DNA of 64,000 nucleotides from contig CP142451.1 of the NCBI GenBank assembly GCA_038049695.1, positions 42,543,001 through 42,607,000 of the forward strand, written 5' to 3'. This DNA comes from Cinnamomum chago (lineage: Eukaryota > Streptophyta > Magnoliopsida > Laurales > Lauraceae). The notes under the pieces are model-generated. The model saw only the letters and a list, made by a program, of their open reading frames with translations. It did no database searches and had not been told where the DNA came from. The position numbers and the translations under genes are program-made. This document shows, one piece after another, positions 1 through 11,671 of this stretch; the stretch's first letter is position 1; each line of letters starts with the position of its first letter.

Positions 1-675
1 CTCTTTGTGGATTGTAACTATTCATGATATATTATGTACTCATGCTAGTTTGTTTTGGTATCTCAGCTTTGATAGTATTTCATACCAAAGATTTGCTTAC
101 ATGTTTTCCCTAAATGTTATTGTTCATGTTCATGCCTACATTGATTACCTGCCAAACCGTCGTGTTTGACCCTTGTTTATTGGTGCCCAGGTGCAGGAGA
201 CGTTGCCTTCGAGGAGGAGCGTCAGGAGGAGGCTTGTGAGCCAACTCCCGTGAGAGAGTGGCAGCCCGACGATGTCATTTAGACGTCGGTCTGGTTCTCG
301 AGTTCGTCACCTTTAGTCTTGGGGTTTCTCTTGTTTTTTTTGAGATTGTATTGACCTTTATTGGTCTCTTATGGGTTGTACTAAACTTAACTTACTTTCG
401 TGTTAAACTTATAACTTGAACTATATTTGGGAATGCCATGATAACTCTTTTCTTTGATGCTATGTCTTGTTATTAAATGTTATAGCACTTAAATATTTGA
501 TTGTGATTATCGTGATGTGTTTTGCTACACGCTTCCGCAATCGTGTACGTGTGAGTCAGATTCCGCGTGTCTTTGGGAATCCTCACCGCGGGAACCTGTG
601 GGAAAACAAAATCTTCAGTAGTAATCATCACCAAATCGCGTCGCGGGCCCGGGGATCCGTTCCGGGGTCGCGACA
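1..675 (+). repeat. 3' part of gypsy (Tekay-like) 5' LTR, element D1
   Basis: The window opens inside a long LTR that ends in GGGGTCGCGACA at 675, five bases before a primer-binding site. It shares landmarks with the other gypsy LTRs here: a block around 'ccgtcgtgtttgacc' near 160, 'gacgatgtcatttagac' near 270, and 'cctcaccgcgggaacctgtggg' near 580. Its sequence is clearly diverged from D2, so it is a separate subfamily. The LTR start, and any promoter or splice donor, lie outside the window. Confidence 0.85.
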
Positions 676-679
676 GGAC

Positions 680-691
680 TGGTATCAGAGC
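680..691 (+). other. Primer-binding site, D1 (initiator Met-tRNA type)
   Basis: TGGTATCAGAGC lies four bases after the LTR end. This is the classic plant LTR-retrotransposon PBS complementary to the 3' end of initiator methionine tRNA, and it fixes the LTR boundary and the plus orientation of D1. Confidence 0.95.
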
Positions 692-817
692 GAGACATGT
701 TTCAGGCACTTAAAAGAAACTAGAAAGGTCTTAGGAACGTGGCGAGGATTCGTGAGTTCGATAGATTCGTTCGTATAGGATCTTAGAAACCCTTGTACCA
801 TGATTATTGTGTTCTAA

Positions 818-832
818 CTCTTTGTTTTACAG
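818..832 (+). promoter_or_regulatory. Candidate 3' splice site just before D1 gag ATG
   Basis: A T-rich tract ending in TTTTACAG lies four bases before the gag ATG at 837, with a branch-point-like 'gttctaactc' upstream (about 811). Element D2 has the equivalent TTTTGCAG (3764-3771) four bases before its own gag ATG, although the two 5' leaders have diverged. Read as an acceptor for a spliced gag mRNA; this is an inference. Confidence 0.45.
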
Positions 833-836
833 CAAT

Positions 837-2987
837 ATGCCTTCAAGAAAAGCTCCAAATCATCATGCTTCAGGCAGTAACCAGAATGAGTCAGATGCAT
901 CTGAGACACCTACAGCCACACAGTTTCAGGAACTTATGCATGCCATGATAGCACAGCAAAGGCAGGCTAATGAGAACCAAGCCAGATTTCAAGAGCAGTT
1001 AGCTAAGAAGGATGATGAAATGGCACAAGTTCAGAGACAGTTGTTGGAAGTCCTCCAGAACAGGAATGTAGCACCACCTGCAGGTCCACAGATTGTGATA
1101 CAGAATAGGGATCCTGACCCTAATGCTCTATTTGAGAAGTTTAGGAAGAGAGCACCTAGAGAATTTTCGGGCAATGAGGACCCACTAGTGGCAGATGACT
1201 GGCTAGTCAATACGGAGAAGATCTTTGATGTCTTCATGTGCACGGGTATACAGAAGGTCAACCTCACAGCTTCATTATTTTATGGGCTCGCAGATAGGTG
1301 GTGGCAAACAGTCAAGGACCCTTATGCAGTGATGGCAGATGATGAGGCATGGGCAGCATTCAAGATACAGTTTCAAGACAAGTACATTCCCTCTCATGTC
1401 AAGAGACAGAAGGCTGTTGAGTTTCAGCAGCTCAAGCAAGGTAGCATGACAGTGTTGGATTATGTCACCAAGTTTGAGAGACTAGCTAGATATGCTACCG
1501 AGTTGATTGATACAGAACGGAAGAAGATCACTAAGTTTTTGGAAGGGCTGAATCCGATCATCATGCGAGATGTCATAGGAGTAGTCCCACCAGCTACCTA
1601 TGATGAGGCAGTCAAGCGGGCATATACTTTTGAGGATATTAATAATATGATTGTTCAGGACAGGAAGCAGCAGTATCAGCAGCAAAATCAGAGGCAACAA
1701 CAGGGCAAGAAGCCAAGGCAAGAGCAAGGCCATGTGAGGCAGGGTTGTGGACATTGTGGCAAGAATCATGAGACACACGAATGCCGTAAGGCCATGGGTG
1801 CCTGTTTCAAGTGTGGGGCCATGAACCATGCAATCAAGGATTGCCCATTACTTCAGACTCAAGGGAACAGAAACCAGCAGCAGAGACAAGTAGCTCCTCA
1901 GAATCAAGCACCAGTTCAGAATCAGATTAGACCACCTCAGCAGCAGCAGCAGGCTAGGCCACCAGTCCAGAATCAGAATGCTCGTCCTCCACAGCAGAAC
2001 AGACAAGGCCAAGGAAGGCAGAACCAAGTACCGAACAGACTACAGATGCATGGACGTTTGTACTATCTCAACCGTGCAGACGCTGAAGCTGCAGGAGACG
2101 TGGTAGAAGGTAAACTTCTTGTTTGTGGGGTAGAAGCCCAGATTTTGTTTGATCCTGGATCCACGCATTCCTTTGCATCTCCTAGTTTTGCTAAGTTGAT
2201 TGATGCACCATGTAGTGAATTGGATTACATTTTGGTAGTGACCACTCCAGTAGGGAAACAAGTTGTGTGTAGAAACCATTACCCTAGTTGTACAGTTTTA
2301 TTAGGAGATGTTAATCTACCGGCCAACCTCATAGTTTTGGACATGCATGATTTTGATGTCATTTTAGGCATGGATTGGTTAGAAGCATATCATGCCACCA
2401 TGGATTGTTTTAGTAAGACCATCACGTTCAGATTCCAAGGACCACAGGCAGAGTTGATATTTCAGGGGAACAGGAGGAAATCTCAGGCAGGGTTTATTTC
2501 AGTGTTGAAGGCAAGCAGATTAGTGCAGAGTGGGTGTCAGGCATTTATTGCGTTTATCACGGAGGATAAACAGTCCCAAGGGGTGGAGGATATCCCCATA
2601 GTGTGTGAATTTCTGGATGTTTTTCCAGAAGAAATCCCGGGTTTACCACCAATTAGAGAAGTTGAGTTTACAATTGAACTCCTTCCAGGGACAGCTCCGA
2701 TCTCGATTGCACCATACAGGATGGCTCCAGCAGAAATGGGTGAGCTAAAGCTCCAATTGCAGGATTTGTTGAGCAAAGGTTTTATTAGGCCAAGTGTTTC
2801 ACCGTGGGGAGCACCGGTGTTATTTGTGAAGAAGAAGGATGGAAGCTTGAGAATGTGCATAGACTACCGGAAGTTGAACCATGTGACAGTGAAGAACAAG
2901 TATCCTTTGCCAAGGATAGATGAATCTTGCTTGTTTCTCGTTTCCTTGGTTACCTGTACATGTTTTATAATGCACACTTGTATTTGA
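837..2987 (+). CDS. gag-pol: Gag-protease-partial RT of gypsy element D1, fused to LTR sequence
   Basis: A 716-codon reading frame from the ATG at 837. The frame is open from 807, but D2 Gag also starts at the equivalent ATG, so 837 is preferred. Residues about 90-250 are a Retrotrans_gag domain. Two zinc knuckles follow (CX2CX3HX4C at about 304-316, CX2CX4HX4C at about 323-336), then a Q/N-rich linker. The protease has [11 protein letters not shown] at about 436-446, with DPG in place of DSG/DTG. The RT start ([10 protein letters not shown], then [14 protein letters not shown]) is cut after the '[10 protein letters not shown]' motif. The last 20 or so codons come from LTR sequence at the 2926 junction. 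Gag and protease are unbroken, whereas the neighbouring D2 copy has many stops. RT palm, RNase H, integrase and chromodomain are missing, so this copy is not autonomous. Confidence 0.85.
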   Translation: MPSRKAPNHHASGSNQNESDASETPTATQFQELMHAMIAQQRQANENQARFQEQLAKKDDEMAQVQRQLLEVLQNRNVAPPAGPQIVIQNRDPDPNALFEKFRKRAPREFSGNEDPLVADDWLVNTEKIFDVFMCTGIQKVNLTASLFYGLADRWWQTVKDPYAVMADDEAWAAFKIQFQDKYIPSHVKRQKAVEFQQLKQGSMTVLDYVTKFERLARYATELIDTERKKITKFLEGLNPIIMRDVIGVVPPATYDEAVKRAYTFEDINNMIVQDRKQQYQQQNQRQQQGKKPRQEQGHVRQGCGHCGKNHETHECRKAMGACFKCGAMNHAIKDCPLLQTQGNRNQQQRQVAPQNQAPVQNQIRPPQQQQQARPPVQNQNARPPQQNRQGQGRQNQVPNRLQMHGRLYYLNRADAEAAGDVVEGKLLVCGVEAQILFDPGSTHSFASPSFAKLIDAPCSELDYILVVTTPVGKQVVCRNHYPSCTVLLGDVNLPANLIVLDMHDFDVILGMDWLEAYHATMDCFSKTITFRFQGPQAELIFQGNRRKSQAGFISVLKASRLVQSGCQAFIAFITEDKQSQGVEDIPIVCEFLDVFPEEIPGLPPIREVEFTIELLPGTAPISIAPYRMAPAEMGELKLQLQDLLSKGFIRPSVSPWGAPVLFVKKKDGSLRMCIDYRKLNHVTVKNKYPLPRIDESCLFLVSLVTCTCFIMHTCI

Positions 2988-3617
2988 ATAAATGGTTTAT
3001 CTTTTCATGGAAATTGTTATTGAGATAAATGCTTTTGAAGGTAAATTCATTTATTATTATATTGTCATTGTATTTTACCCATTTGCCAAACTGTTGTGTT
3101 TGACCCACTCTTTGGTACTCAGGTCCCGTTGTTAGTTATCTCGAGGAGGAGCACGAGGAGGCGGTTGGAGAACCGCAGCAGTTAGTTGAGTGGCATGCTG
3201 ATGATGTTATTTAGACATTGGATTGCTAGAGAGAGATAACATTTTGGGAGAACTTTTAACCATTCTTTTGGGGATTGATATTTTGTTTGTATTGGTCTTT
3301 GTTGGCCTCTATTTTTGTGAAATGTAATTAAATGATATTTGCATAAACTCTAACTTACTTTTGAGTAACATGCTAATGATCATTGCTCATTCTGATACAA
3401 AACTATACTTGTGTTATTATCTTTATGATTAGTGATGGATTGAATATTTGATTTGTTACACGCTTCCGTACCTAATAGAAATGTTCATATATGGTTGTGA
3501 TATCCTCACTACGGACACCTGTGGGAAATTAAATAAATGTATGGCAGTAAACTGACGTGGTACATCATTAATCTCGATCTCGGATTAGTCCTTCGGGCTC
3601 GGTCCAGGGTCACGACA
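2926..3617 (+). repeat. Truncated 5' LTR of D2
   Basis: This matches the last ~700 bp of the D2 3' LTR (16787-17492), from 'cttgcttgtttc' through 'tttgtattggtctttgttgg' to a final cacgaca. It begins abruptly inside the D1 RT reading frame at about 2926, so about 2.5 kb of LTR has been lost. Confidence 0.85.
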
Positions 3618-3620
3618 GAC

Positions 3621-3632
3621 TAGTATAAAAGC
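3621..3632 (+). other. Decayed primer-binding site, D2
   Basis: TAGTATAAAAGC stands where D1 has TGGTATCAGAGC, at the same spacing from the LTR end and followed by the same leader (gcgagac...tgtttca). Three substitutions are seen. Confidence 0.8.
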
Positions 3633-3775
3633 GAGACGTGTTTCAAGCAATTAAAAGAAACTAGAAATCCGAAGGACATGGCGAGGATTTGTTAGACTCT
3701 TCGTTAGCTAGTATCGTGTGAGCAATGTGACCCTTTATTTGATTATTATGTGCTAAGAATTTATTTTGCAGCATC

Positions 3776-4468
3776 ATGTCACCTCGTAAGCGACCGATAA
3801 ACGACAACCCTTCTGCATGCAATAGTGATCATACAGGGCCACTTGAAAAGGATAAGGTTAATAACAACACGCCAAATCAATTCCAACAAATGATGCAAGC
3901 AATGCTTGACCAACAGCGTCAAGCCAATGAGAACCAGGCCAGATTGCAAGAGCAGATGCTCAAAAGAGAGGAGGATCATGCTAGGGAATTGACAGAGATG
4001 TAGAGACAATTGCTAGAAGTATAACAGATAAGGCCCGAACCGGTTCAACCCCAACCCGCTATTGTCATCAATCAAAGGCAATATGACCCAAATGCATTAT
4101 TTGAGCAGTTTCGGAAGAGGGTTCCGAAAGAGTTTCTTAGAATAGAGGATCCATTAGCTAGCTGCAGATGATTGGCTAGAGTAAAATTAGCATCATCTCT
4201 CTTTAGCAGTACAACGGACAGATGGTGGAAGACGGTTAGGGAGGAATACAGGACTATGGTTGATGTAGAGATTTGGGCAAACTTCAAGAGGCAGTTCCAT
4301 GATAAGTATGTACCCACCCACATCAAGAGACAAAAGGCAGTAGAATTTCAGCAGCTTGTGCAAGGGAATATGACAGTCCTCGAATACCTCACCAAGTTTG
4401 AGAGGCTGTCCAGATGTGCTCCGGAGTTAGTGGATACAGTTGAGAAGAAGATTACCAAGTTCCTAGAG
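3776..4468 (+). pseudogene. gag: D2 gag, N-terminal part (broken)
   Basis: The ATG at 3776 follows a TTTTGCAG acceptor-like tract. The first 75 codons align with D1 Gag ([20 protein letters not shown]) and end at a stop at 4001. Frame is disturbed up to about 4172, where the Retrotrans_gag core returns ([31 protein letters not shown]). At 4468 the gene is interrupted by solo LTR S1 and resumes at 8352. Confidence 0.85.
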
Positions 4469-5790
4469 TGTCACGCCCCCGAACCGAAACCTCGGGGGCG
4501 GGAGATGGGATTAAGGTATAATTATATTTTACTTCTCCCAGGATCCGCGTGTGTGAAGACAACACATTCTGAATATTTTGCGGAAGCTTTTGTGGCATTG
4601 CGACCCGGAGTCCGTGGCCATCGGATTCCGCATCGCACTAAACCATTAGCATATAGCTATCATATCAAGAATCATATCAGACTGGAGTAAACCATCACAA
4701 TAAATTACAGAGCTGACAGTAACAGGATATTACATTCCCATATATGTTCAAGTTACAATTATCAATGTACATTAATTAAGAAACCCAAGAAAAAGGCTAA
4801 TAAAAGCCATACAACAATAAGCTATAAACTACTACCCAAATGTGACGTAGCTCCGATGTCAAGCTCAATGTCTACATGACATAGCCGACAAAACAACCTG
4901 CAAGGCATGGCTCCACAGCCAACAAAACACTCAACTCGGGGCGAAGAAATCTGAACCCGAGTACCAAAAGTAGTGGGTCAGACACGACGGTCTGGCAGGT
5001 GGATGAAAAGATCACAAATATAGTAAAGAATAAAACATATAATAAATCATGCTAATCGATCAAGTGCTGCATATAATTAAACGGGTGCAAAGTCGGGAAT
5101 CTCGGACAAAACATGTATTCTTTTCAAGCATGAGTAAAAGCCTGAAGATCTAATAAAGCATATGTTCATTTACATAATCTGTAAAGGCATAGATATTTGA
5201 CAATCGGGTTTTCGTCTAAAACATGTTTAAATATAGTGGTTTGACAAAACAAACGTTCATTTGAAACTTAAGTAAAACACAAGTACACAACAAATCAAGT
5301 ATCCATAACAGCCTGGCAAAACCAAAGTCCATTTGAAAGATATGTGAAAATACAGATATTTAACAAAACCGGGTATTCATTTAAAACCGGTGTAACCAAA
5401 GAAATCTGTCAAAACTAGTGTTCATTTAAAACATATTTCAAAGCATGGGTATTTAACAATTCGGGTATCCCTTTAAGACACGTGTAATCATATAAATCTA
5501 GCAAAATCATTGATCGTATGGAACATATGTAAAAGCATGGTTATTCACCCAACCGGCATTCATTTAAAACATGTGCGGGTACAAAGAACAGAAAACAATA
5601 TAATAATAACTGAATTTACATTGGAGAATATTAGCACTTGTTTAAATAACAACTTTCATAAAGGAAACGAATCATTTATCGGAAAGCAAGTAAACAATAT
5701 AAAACATGTCGGGTATCCAAGGAATCGGGAACTGGCAAGATGGCAACCACACGAAGCTAAGTCCTCTATCACTAAAGCGATAGAGCAATA

Positions 5791-5924
5791 ACTAGGCCCT
5801 GATCTCAATCACTCGAGGTGAGGAGAAACAGGGGATCTCATAAATACATATACATATACTAGGCCCTGATCTCAGTCACTCGAGGTGAGGAGAAACAGGG
5901 GATCTCATAAATACATATACATAT
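5791..5924 (-). repeat. 67-bp tandem duplication in S1
   Basis: Two adjacent 67-bp copies (5791-5857 and 5858-5924) differ at one visible position (atctcaatc / atctcagtc). Each carries the conserved block that reads, in LTR orientation, TATA-rich sequence, GAGATCCCCTG, TTTCTCCTCACC. S3 and S4 have one copy each. Confidence 0.9.
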
Positions 5925-6830
5925 ACTATACATGACCACGGTAGCGAGCCGGGCATCGGGGACCACAGTAGCAATCTGCGGTATCGGGACAAGACCACGG
6001 TAATAACCGGGTATCGGGACGGGACCACGGTAATAACCGGGTAGCGGGATCCAAGCTGCAGCTGGCGGGACGGGAGGGGGATCTCCAAGTCGGTTGATCA
6101 GACCAACAGGGTTATCCAAGCTTAGTGGTGCCGACTCATAGGTTAAAACCAATCGAGACAATACAAGTAAATCAAGTACAAATGCATAATCAAACGGGCA
6201 AGACGGGGGTGCTCAAGGGCACACTGACATATCATATCGGGCAATACATTTCGGGACAAGTAACTGTTACTAATGTAACTTCAATGATTTCGGGAAAACG
6301 AGTCATATGATGCAAATCTTGGAAATGAGGTGAAACAACGAACTGTAACAATTTCGGGAAAAGTATTAGTTTCAAGATCTATTTAAGTGAATAGGGGTCC
6401 CGTATGTCGATTATCATCATTACTTGGTACTCCTTGAGTTTGAAGACATTCCGGGCTCCTTATGCACTTGACGGTTTTCAAAACTTAAAATGAGCTTATG
6501 GGTAGTACTAGATGTTACAATAGAAAAATCAAGATTATAAAGGGTCCATCCTAAGCATGACGTTACTTCGGAAACATCGACCGACCTATTCAGTCATCGA
6601 AAGGAATGGAATTTGCGATAACCAAGGAAAAAGACTTGTGTTTAGATATTAGGAAGATATCGCGTCGTTCCATCCCGTTCAAGATTGAAATCGATTGGAC
6701 TTCGATGCAACCGAATCAACCGTGAGGAGTGTCGGCTCAAGACATCTCACACGTAGTCCAATCAGTCCAAAAGGGGTAGCCAAGGTCCCACCTAGAACCA
6801 AGAAAAAAATAAAAATCTCAAAATTCACCT

Positions 6831-6973
6831 CCGATCGATCGGACCGAAGGTCCGATCGATCGGTCTGAATTTCTGTACAGGGTCCGATCGATCGGTCGAT
6901 CGATCGGCTGAAAAAGCCTTACAGTTAAAAGTCAGTCCGATCGATCGGTCTGAACGTCCGATCGATCGGACCT
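6831..6973. repeat. CCGATCGATCGG palindrome cluster (S1)
   Basis: At least six copies of the self-complementary CCGATCGATCGG or its core fall within about 140 bp of AT-rich LTR. S3 has the same cassette at 32081-32225 in the opposite orientation. The copies are CpG-rich and so likely targets of DNA methylation. Confidence 0.9.
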
Positions 6974-7573
6974 GGGCGCAGTGCAGGTCCGGGAACTGAT
7001 TTTTTTCTCCTTTTCTTTCCTTTCCTTCCAACATATAATCAATCACATAGAACTAGATACAAGGATACTTAATACATGTTTCCAAGGTATTAGAATGAGC
7101 TAAAGAGCTCCTCATTTCAAGTTTTCCCCCTTTCCATCTATTCCATTCACAATAAAACTCAAAGTGGAGAAAACTCATTCATGTGAAACCATTTGAAATT
7201 CTTGACAATAGGATGCATGCACTTTCAAGAGCTTAACAAGAAAGAATAACTCATCAATAAGCACATCTCATAATCAATATTTATCATATCAAAAACAACT
7301 ATTAAAATTACCAAAACCATCAATGAAATCAAGATTTTTATCACAAAACATGTTAATAAGCAAAACAATCCATTCATCCACTTGCCTTTGACTCTAATCA
7401 AGCAAATCCAAGCTCCTAATCACCTCTTAGGCTCAAGATCCACAATCTCTACAAAAACCCCCAAAACAACCCTAAAATGGGTTAAACAATGAAATGACAA
7501 TGAAACTTTCCAAAAATCAAGGTGGAGCTTCTCTAAGGCTAGAAGATTACAAATCTAGAAGATGGGAAGAATC

Positions 7574-7579
7574 ACTTAC
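7574..7579 (-). promoter_or_regulatory. LTR splice-donor-like GTAAGT (S1)
   Basis: On the minus strand the sequence reads CATCCAA|GTAAGTGAT. The same position in D2, S2, S3, S4, S5 and E6 has GTAAG followed by T or C. Candidate donor for LTR-initiated transcripts. Confidence 0.45.
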
Positions 7580-8351
7580 TTGGATGACTTTCAAATGAGA
7601 AGAACAAGCTCAAGGGAAGTCTTGTGATGGAGGGTTCTCTTCACAAATGGTACCAATGGAAAGCTTGCAAGATGAGGAAGAAGAAGGCGGTCTCCATTTC
7701 GAGTTTGGTGAACTATTGGTGTGGCTTGGAGATGAAGAAGCAAGAAGAGGAAGAGAGCACAAGGAACCCTAGGCTCAATAGTTGCTGATTTGTGCTGGAA
7801 ATGAAGATGGGGAAGAAGGGAGGTGGGTTCTCTTATAGCAAGTGAGAAGGGGTCCCACAACTTAAGGAACTTGGGTGGCTGGAATCATCTATTTGTGGGC
7901 CTCGGATGCGATCGACGAAGAAGAGAAAAATGATCGTCGAAATATCTAGTTTTCAAAAAGTATATGTTTCGCGGGTTTCGAGAATATCGAGTTTTGGGTA
8001 CAGATTTGGTGTGAAAAGACTGTTTTGCCCTCAAGGCCAAGAAATCGGTTTTTGGTTTCTCAAATGGATACGAGATCAACATGAAAGTTGTAGGATTCCT
8101 CAAGATGAATGCAACGGGCCAAAAACACGATACGAAACAAATCGGGAAAATCTCACAAGAAAAAGCAAAGCCGAAAAGGGAACCCCCAAAGGGCCCCACA
8201 AGCTACCAAAGCACTCAAAAGCCCAAAACTAGAAGAAAGACCATTCTAGCTCACAAACTCAACCCAACAAATACTAATCCCACTAAAAGAACTAATCCAC
8301 AAATAAAACAACACTAATCCAAGAGATTAGGGGTCGGGTTCTCACATAGAG

Positions 8352-8969
8352 GGACTTAACCCTTTCATTGAGAGATATGCTACCAGAGTAGTACCACCTG
8401 CAAGTTTCGATGAAGCTGTTAAGAGGGCCTATAAGTTTGAGAACTTTCACAACAAGATCCTTAGAGTCCAAGGCAAGGGACAAACTCATCAACAGAACTA
8501 CCAGCACAGGAGTCATCAGAACAAGAATCAAAGGACAAAACCGAATACTCCGAATCCATTGGTGTGTGCCCACTGTGGGAAGAACCATGAGAGTGCACAG
8601 TGCCGTACACTGATAGGAGCGTGCTTCAGATGTGGTTCCATGACCCATCAGATGAGAGACTGTCCAAGGCAGAATAGACAAAATCAGTAGCAGCAGCAAG
8701 GGGCACAACGTCCAGCTGCACCACAAAATGCAATCATTGTCCAGAATCAGGCAAGGCCACTTCAGCAACAAGCACCACAACAACAACAGGATAGAGCACA
8801 ACAGTAGCAACAACAGGCTCGTCAGCAGGGACATAACCAAAACCAGCGTGCACCGCAACAAAATAGGAATGCACAACAAGGCAAGCCACAACAAGCTCCG
8901 AATAGGCCACCACATCGAGGACAAATCTACGCGGTCAATAGAGCTGATGCAAAGGCAGCGGGAAATATA
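8352..8969 (+). pseudogene. gag: D2 gag, C-terminal part with two zinc knuckles (broken)
   Basis: Resumes gag after S1 ([22 protein letters not shown]). Two knuckles are visible: tgtgcccactgtgggaag (8567) gives CX2CX3HX4C, and tgcttcagatgtggttcc (8623) gives CX2CX4HX4C. Q/N-rich linkers contain in-frame stops (tag near 8687 and 8805). Order and spacing match D1. Confidence 0.85.
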
Positions 8970-9420
8970 GTGGAAGGTACACTTCTTGTTTGTGGGATAA
9001 AAGTTAGGATTTTATTTGACCACGGCTCTACACATTCATTCTTATCCCATGAATTTTCTAACTTGATTGATATGCATGCTAGAGAACTTGAGTTCATTTT
9101 TACTGTGGCAACCCCAGTAGGCAAACAAGTTATTTGTAGAATCTTTTACCCTAGTTGCACATTTCAGATAGGAGAAGTGGTTTTAACCGCAGATCTCATT
9201 TTTTTGGAGATGTATGATTATGATGTCATCGTAGGGATGGATTGGCTGGCAGGATACCATGCCACAATGGATTGTTTCCATAAGACCCTGACTTTCAAGT
9301 TAGATGAGACACCAGCAGGGGTGTTGTTTTAGGGAGAGAGGAGTCCTCGTACAGGGTTGGTCTCAGCATTGAAGGCTGATAGACTATTGAGAAGTGGTTG
9401 TTAAGCATATTTGACATTTT
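8970..9420 (+). pseudogene. D2 aspartic protease region
   Basis: Open to a stop at 9330. LLVCGIKVRILFDHGSTHSF carries the catalytic Asp in a DHG context, compared with DPG in D1 and DSG/DTG in active families. VGMDWLAGYHATMDC is the conserved C-terminal part of gypsy proteases. The link to RT (about 9333-9447) has further stops. Confidence 0.8.
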
Positions 9421-9447
9421 ATCACGGAGGATAAACGGTCCCAAGGG

Positions 9448-10071
9448 GTGGAGGAGATCCCAATTGTTTGGGAATTCCCGGATGTTTTTCCGGAGGAGAT
9501 TCCAGGCTTACCACCCATCAGAGAGATCAATTTCACTATTGAGTTGTTACCAGGGACCGCTCCAATATCTATTGCACCATATAGAATGGCTCTAGCAGAG
9601 TTGGGGGAATTGAAGACTCAGTTGCAAGAATTGTTAGACAAAGGTTTTGTGAGACCGAGTATTTCACCATGGGGAGCTCCAGTCTTGTTTATCAAGAAGA
9701 AGGATGGTTCGATGAGAATGTGTATAGATTATTGAAGCTTGAATCAAGTGACCATCAAGAACAAGTATCCATTACCAAGAATAGATGAATTGTTTGATCA
9801 ATTGCAAGGTGCTTCTCATTTTTCGAAGATTGATTTGAGATCCGGTTACCATCAGCTGAGAGTCAGAGAATCAGATGTGTTGAAAACAACTTTCCAGACA
9901 AGATATGGCCATTATGAGTTCCTAGTGATGCCATTTGGGTTTACTAATGCACCAGCAGTGTTCGTGGCGTTGATGAACAAGATATTTGCACAGTATTTAG
10001 ATCAGTTTGTTGTAGTATTCATAGATGACATTTTAGTGTACTCCAAAACTAGAGAAGAGCATGAAGGATAA
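9448..10071 (+). pseudogene. D2 reverse transcriptase (one internal stop)
   Basis: The RT begins [18 protein letters not shown]. Fingers motifs [14 protein letters not shown] and MCIDY are followed by a TGA at 9736, where D1 has an Arg codon (CGG). The frame continues with [15 protein letters not shown], then [17 protein letters not shown] and the catalytic [11 protein letters not shown] (about 10018-10050). A frameshift follows at about 10070. The FIDD box and '[10 protein letters not shown]' are typical of gypsy RT. Apart from the stop the domain is well preserved. Confidence 0.85.
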
Positions 10072-10082
10072 CACTGCAACTC

Positions 10083-10780
10083 TTGAAAGAGAATCAGTTG
10101 TGGAAGCTCAACAAGTGTGAATTTTGGTTGGAGCAAGTAACATTTTTTAGGCACATCATCTCCAAAGAAGGATTATCGGTGGATCCGTCCAAGATTGAAG
10201 TAGTTATGAGTTGGGAAAGACCAAAGAATGCGTCAGAAATTAGAATTTTTCTGGGATTGGCAGGCTATTACAGGAGGTTTGTGCAGGGATTCTCGTCGAT
10301 TGCGTCACCTTTGACGAAGTTGACAAGGAAGAATGTGTCATATGCGTGGACAGATCAGTGTGAAGATAGTTTTCAAGAGCTAAAGAAGAGATTGACTACA
10401 GCACCAGTCCTTACTTTACCATCCGGAAGCTGCGGTTTTACCATTTTTATAGATGCTTCGAATGTTGGACTTGGTTGTGTGTTGATGCAAGAAGGAAAAG
10501 TGATTGTATATGGATCCCGACAGTTGAAAGATCACGAGTATAACTATGTCATCCATGATCTTGAGTTAGCAGCGGTTGTTTTCGCATTAAAAATGTGGAG
10601 ACATTACCTCTATGGAGAGAAGTCCGAAGTCCACTCCGACCACCGCAGCTTATAATATTTATTTTCTTAGAAGGAATTGAACACGAAGCAGAGAAGATGG
10701 ATGGAATATATCAAGGACTATGATTTTCCAATCAAGTATCACCCGGGAAAAGCAAATGTAGTTGCTGTGCCTTGAGCAAA
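10083..10780 (+). pseudogene. D2 RT thumb and RNase H
   Basis: Continues RT after the frameshift: [19 protein letters not shown], then the connection [11 protein letters not shown]. RNase H follows with [28 protein letters not shown] and HSDHRSL, giving the expected D-E-D carboxylates. A stop after DHRSL and further frame breaks lie at 10654-10771; tail motifs ([22 protein letters not shown]) can be read in other frames. Confidence 0.82.
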
Positions 10781-11671
10781 AAATCAGTAGGCTTGGCAAA
10801 TCTAAGTGGCACTTGTATCTTTGAACAATTTGAAGAATTGAGTATACACCTGCAACCACTCAGGAAGGGTGTTTTGTTAGCTAACATGACAATGTCAGAG
10901 CCTTCTTTTATTCAGAAGATCAAGGATAGTCGGTTGCAAGATCCAGAGTTGGCCAAGATTTCAGAGCACATAGCAGAACGTCCTGACTTCCGTATTATTG
11001 ATGGAGTTTCGTACTACCGTGACCGTCTATATGTGCTTAACATTGAAGATTTGAGGAATGATATCATGACCGAAGCTCATAGTATGAAGTACTCTATGCA
11101 TCCAGGCAGCACAAAGATGTATCAGAATTTGAAGGGCAGATTTTGGTGGAACAATATGAAGAGAGAGATTGTAGTGTTTGTCCCCCGTTGCATGACCTGT
11201 CAGTTGATTAAGGCAGAACATCAGAGGCCTCTAGGATTATTACAACCGTTAGAGATCCCGGAATGGAAGTGGGAGCACATTACCATGGACTTTATTTCGG
11301 GACTACCGAGGACTAGCAGAGGCAACGATGCGATATGGTTCATTGTGGATCGTCTCACCAAGTCAGCTCATTTCATTCCTATGAGGACAGGGAAGAAGAT
11401 GCACATGCTACCTTTAGCAGAGTTGTTTGTCAACGAGATTGTCAGTCGGCATGGACAGCCAGTTTCTATCACATCTGACAAAGACAGCAGATTCATCTCG
11501 AGGTTCTGGAAGACGTTACATGAGTCTATGGATACGAAACTACAGTTTAGCACGGCTTATCACCCGCAGACAGACGACCAATTAGAGAGGACTATTCAAA
11601 CTCTTGAGGATATGCTCCGTGCTTGTGTGTTAGACTTCAAGACTCAATGGGATGAGACTCTACCGTTGTGA
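10772..11671 (+). pseudogene. D2 integrase (zinc and DD35E core)
   Basis: 299 open codons. The zinc-binding HHCC is at H103, H110, C140 and C143. The catalytic core has D173 (ITMDFISGLP), D236 (TSDKDSRF) and E272 (DDQLERTIQ), with exactly 35 residues between the last two. All three carboxylates are kept, but family glycines are altered. The frame breaks at 11671 and continues in another frame. Confidence 0.85.

Larger units (their letters stand above)
4469..8346 (-). repeat. Solo LTR S1, gypsy (Tekay-like), inside D2 gag
   Basis: 3878 bp running from TGTGAGAACCC at 8346 down to GGGCGTGACA at 4469, flanked by a perfect 5-bp TSD TAGAG (4464-4468 and 8347-8351). No internal region, PBS or coding sequence is present, so it is a solo LTR left by LTR-LTR recombination. 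It contains a 67-bp tandem duplication (5791-5924), GC-rich imperfect repeats (5935-6070), a CCGATCGATCGG palindrome cluster (6831-6973), a GTAAGT splice-donor-like site (7574-7579, minus) and a short ORF (7591-7860, minus). Removing S1 and one TSD restores gag continuity. Confidence 0.93.

Noticed and set aside
8292-8924. 210-codon minus-strand ORF over D2 gag
   Set aside because: Antisense shadow of the zinc-knuckle and Q-rich gag region.
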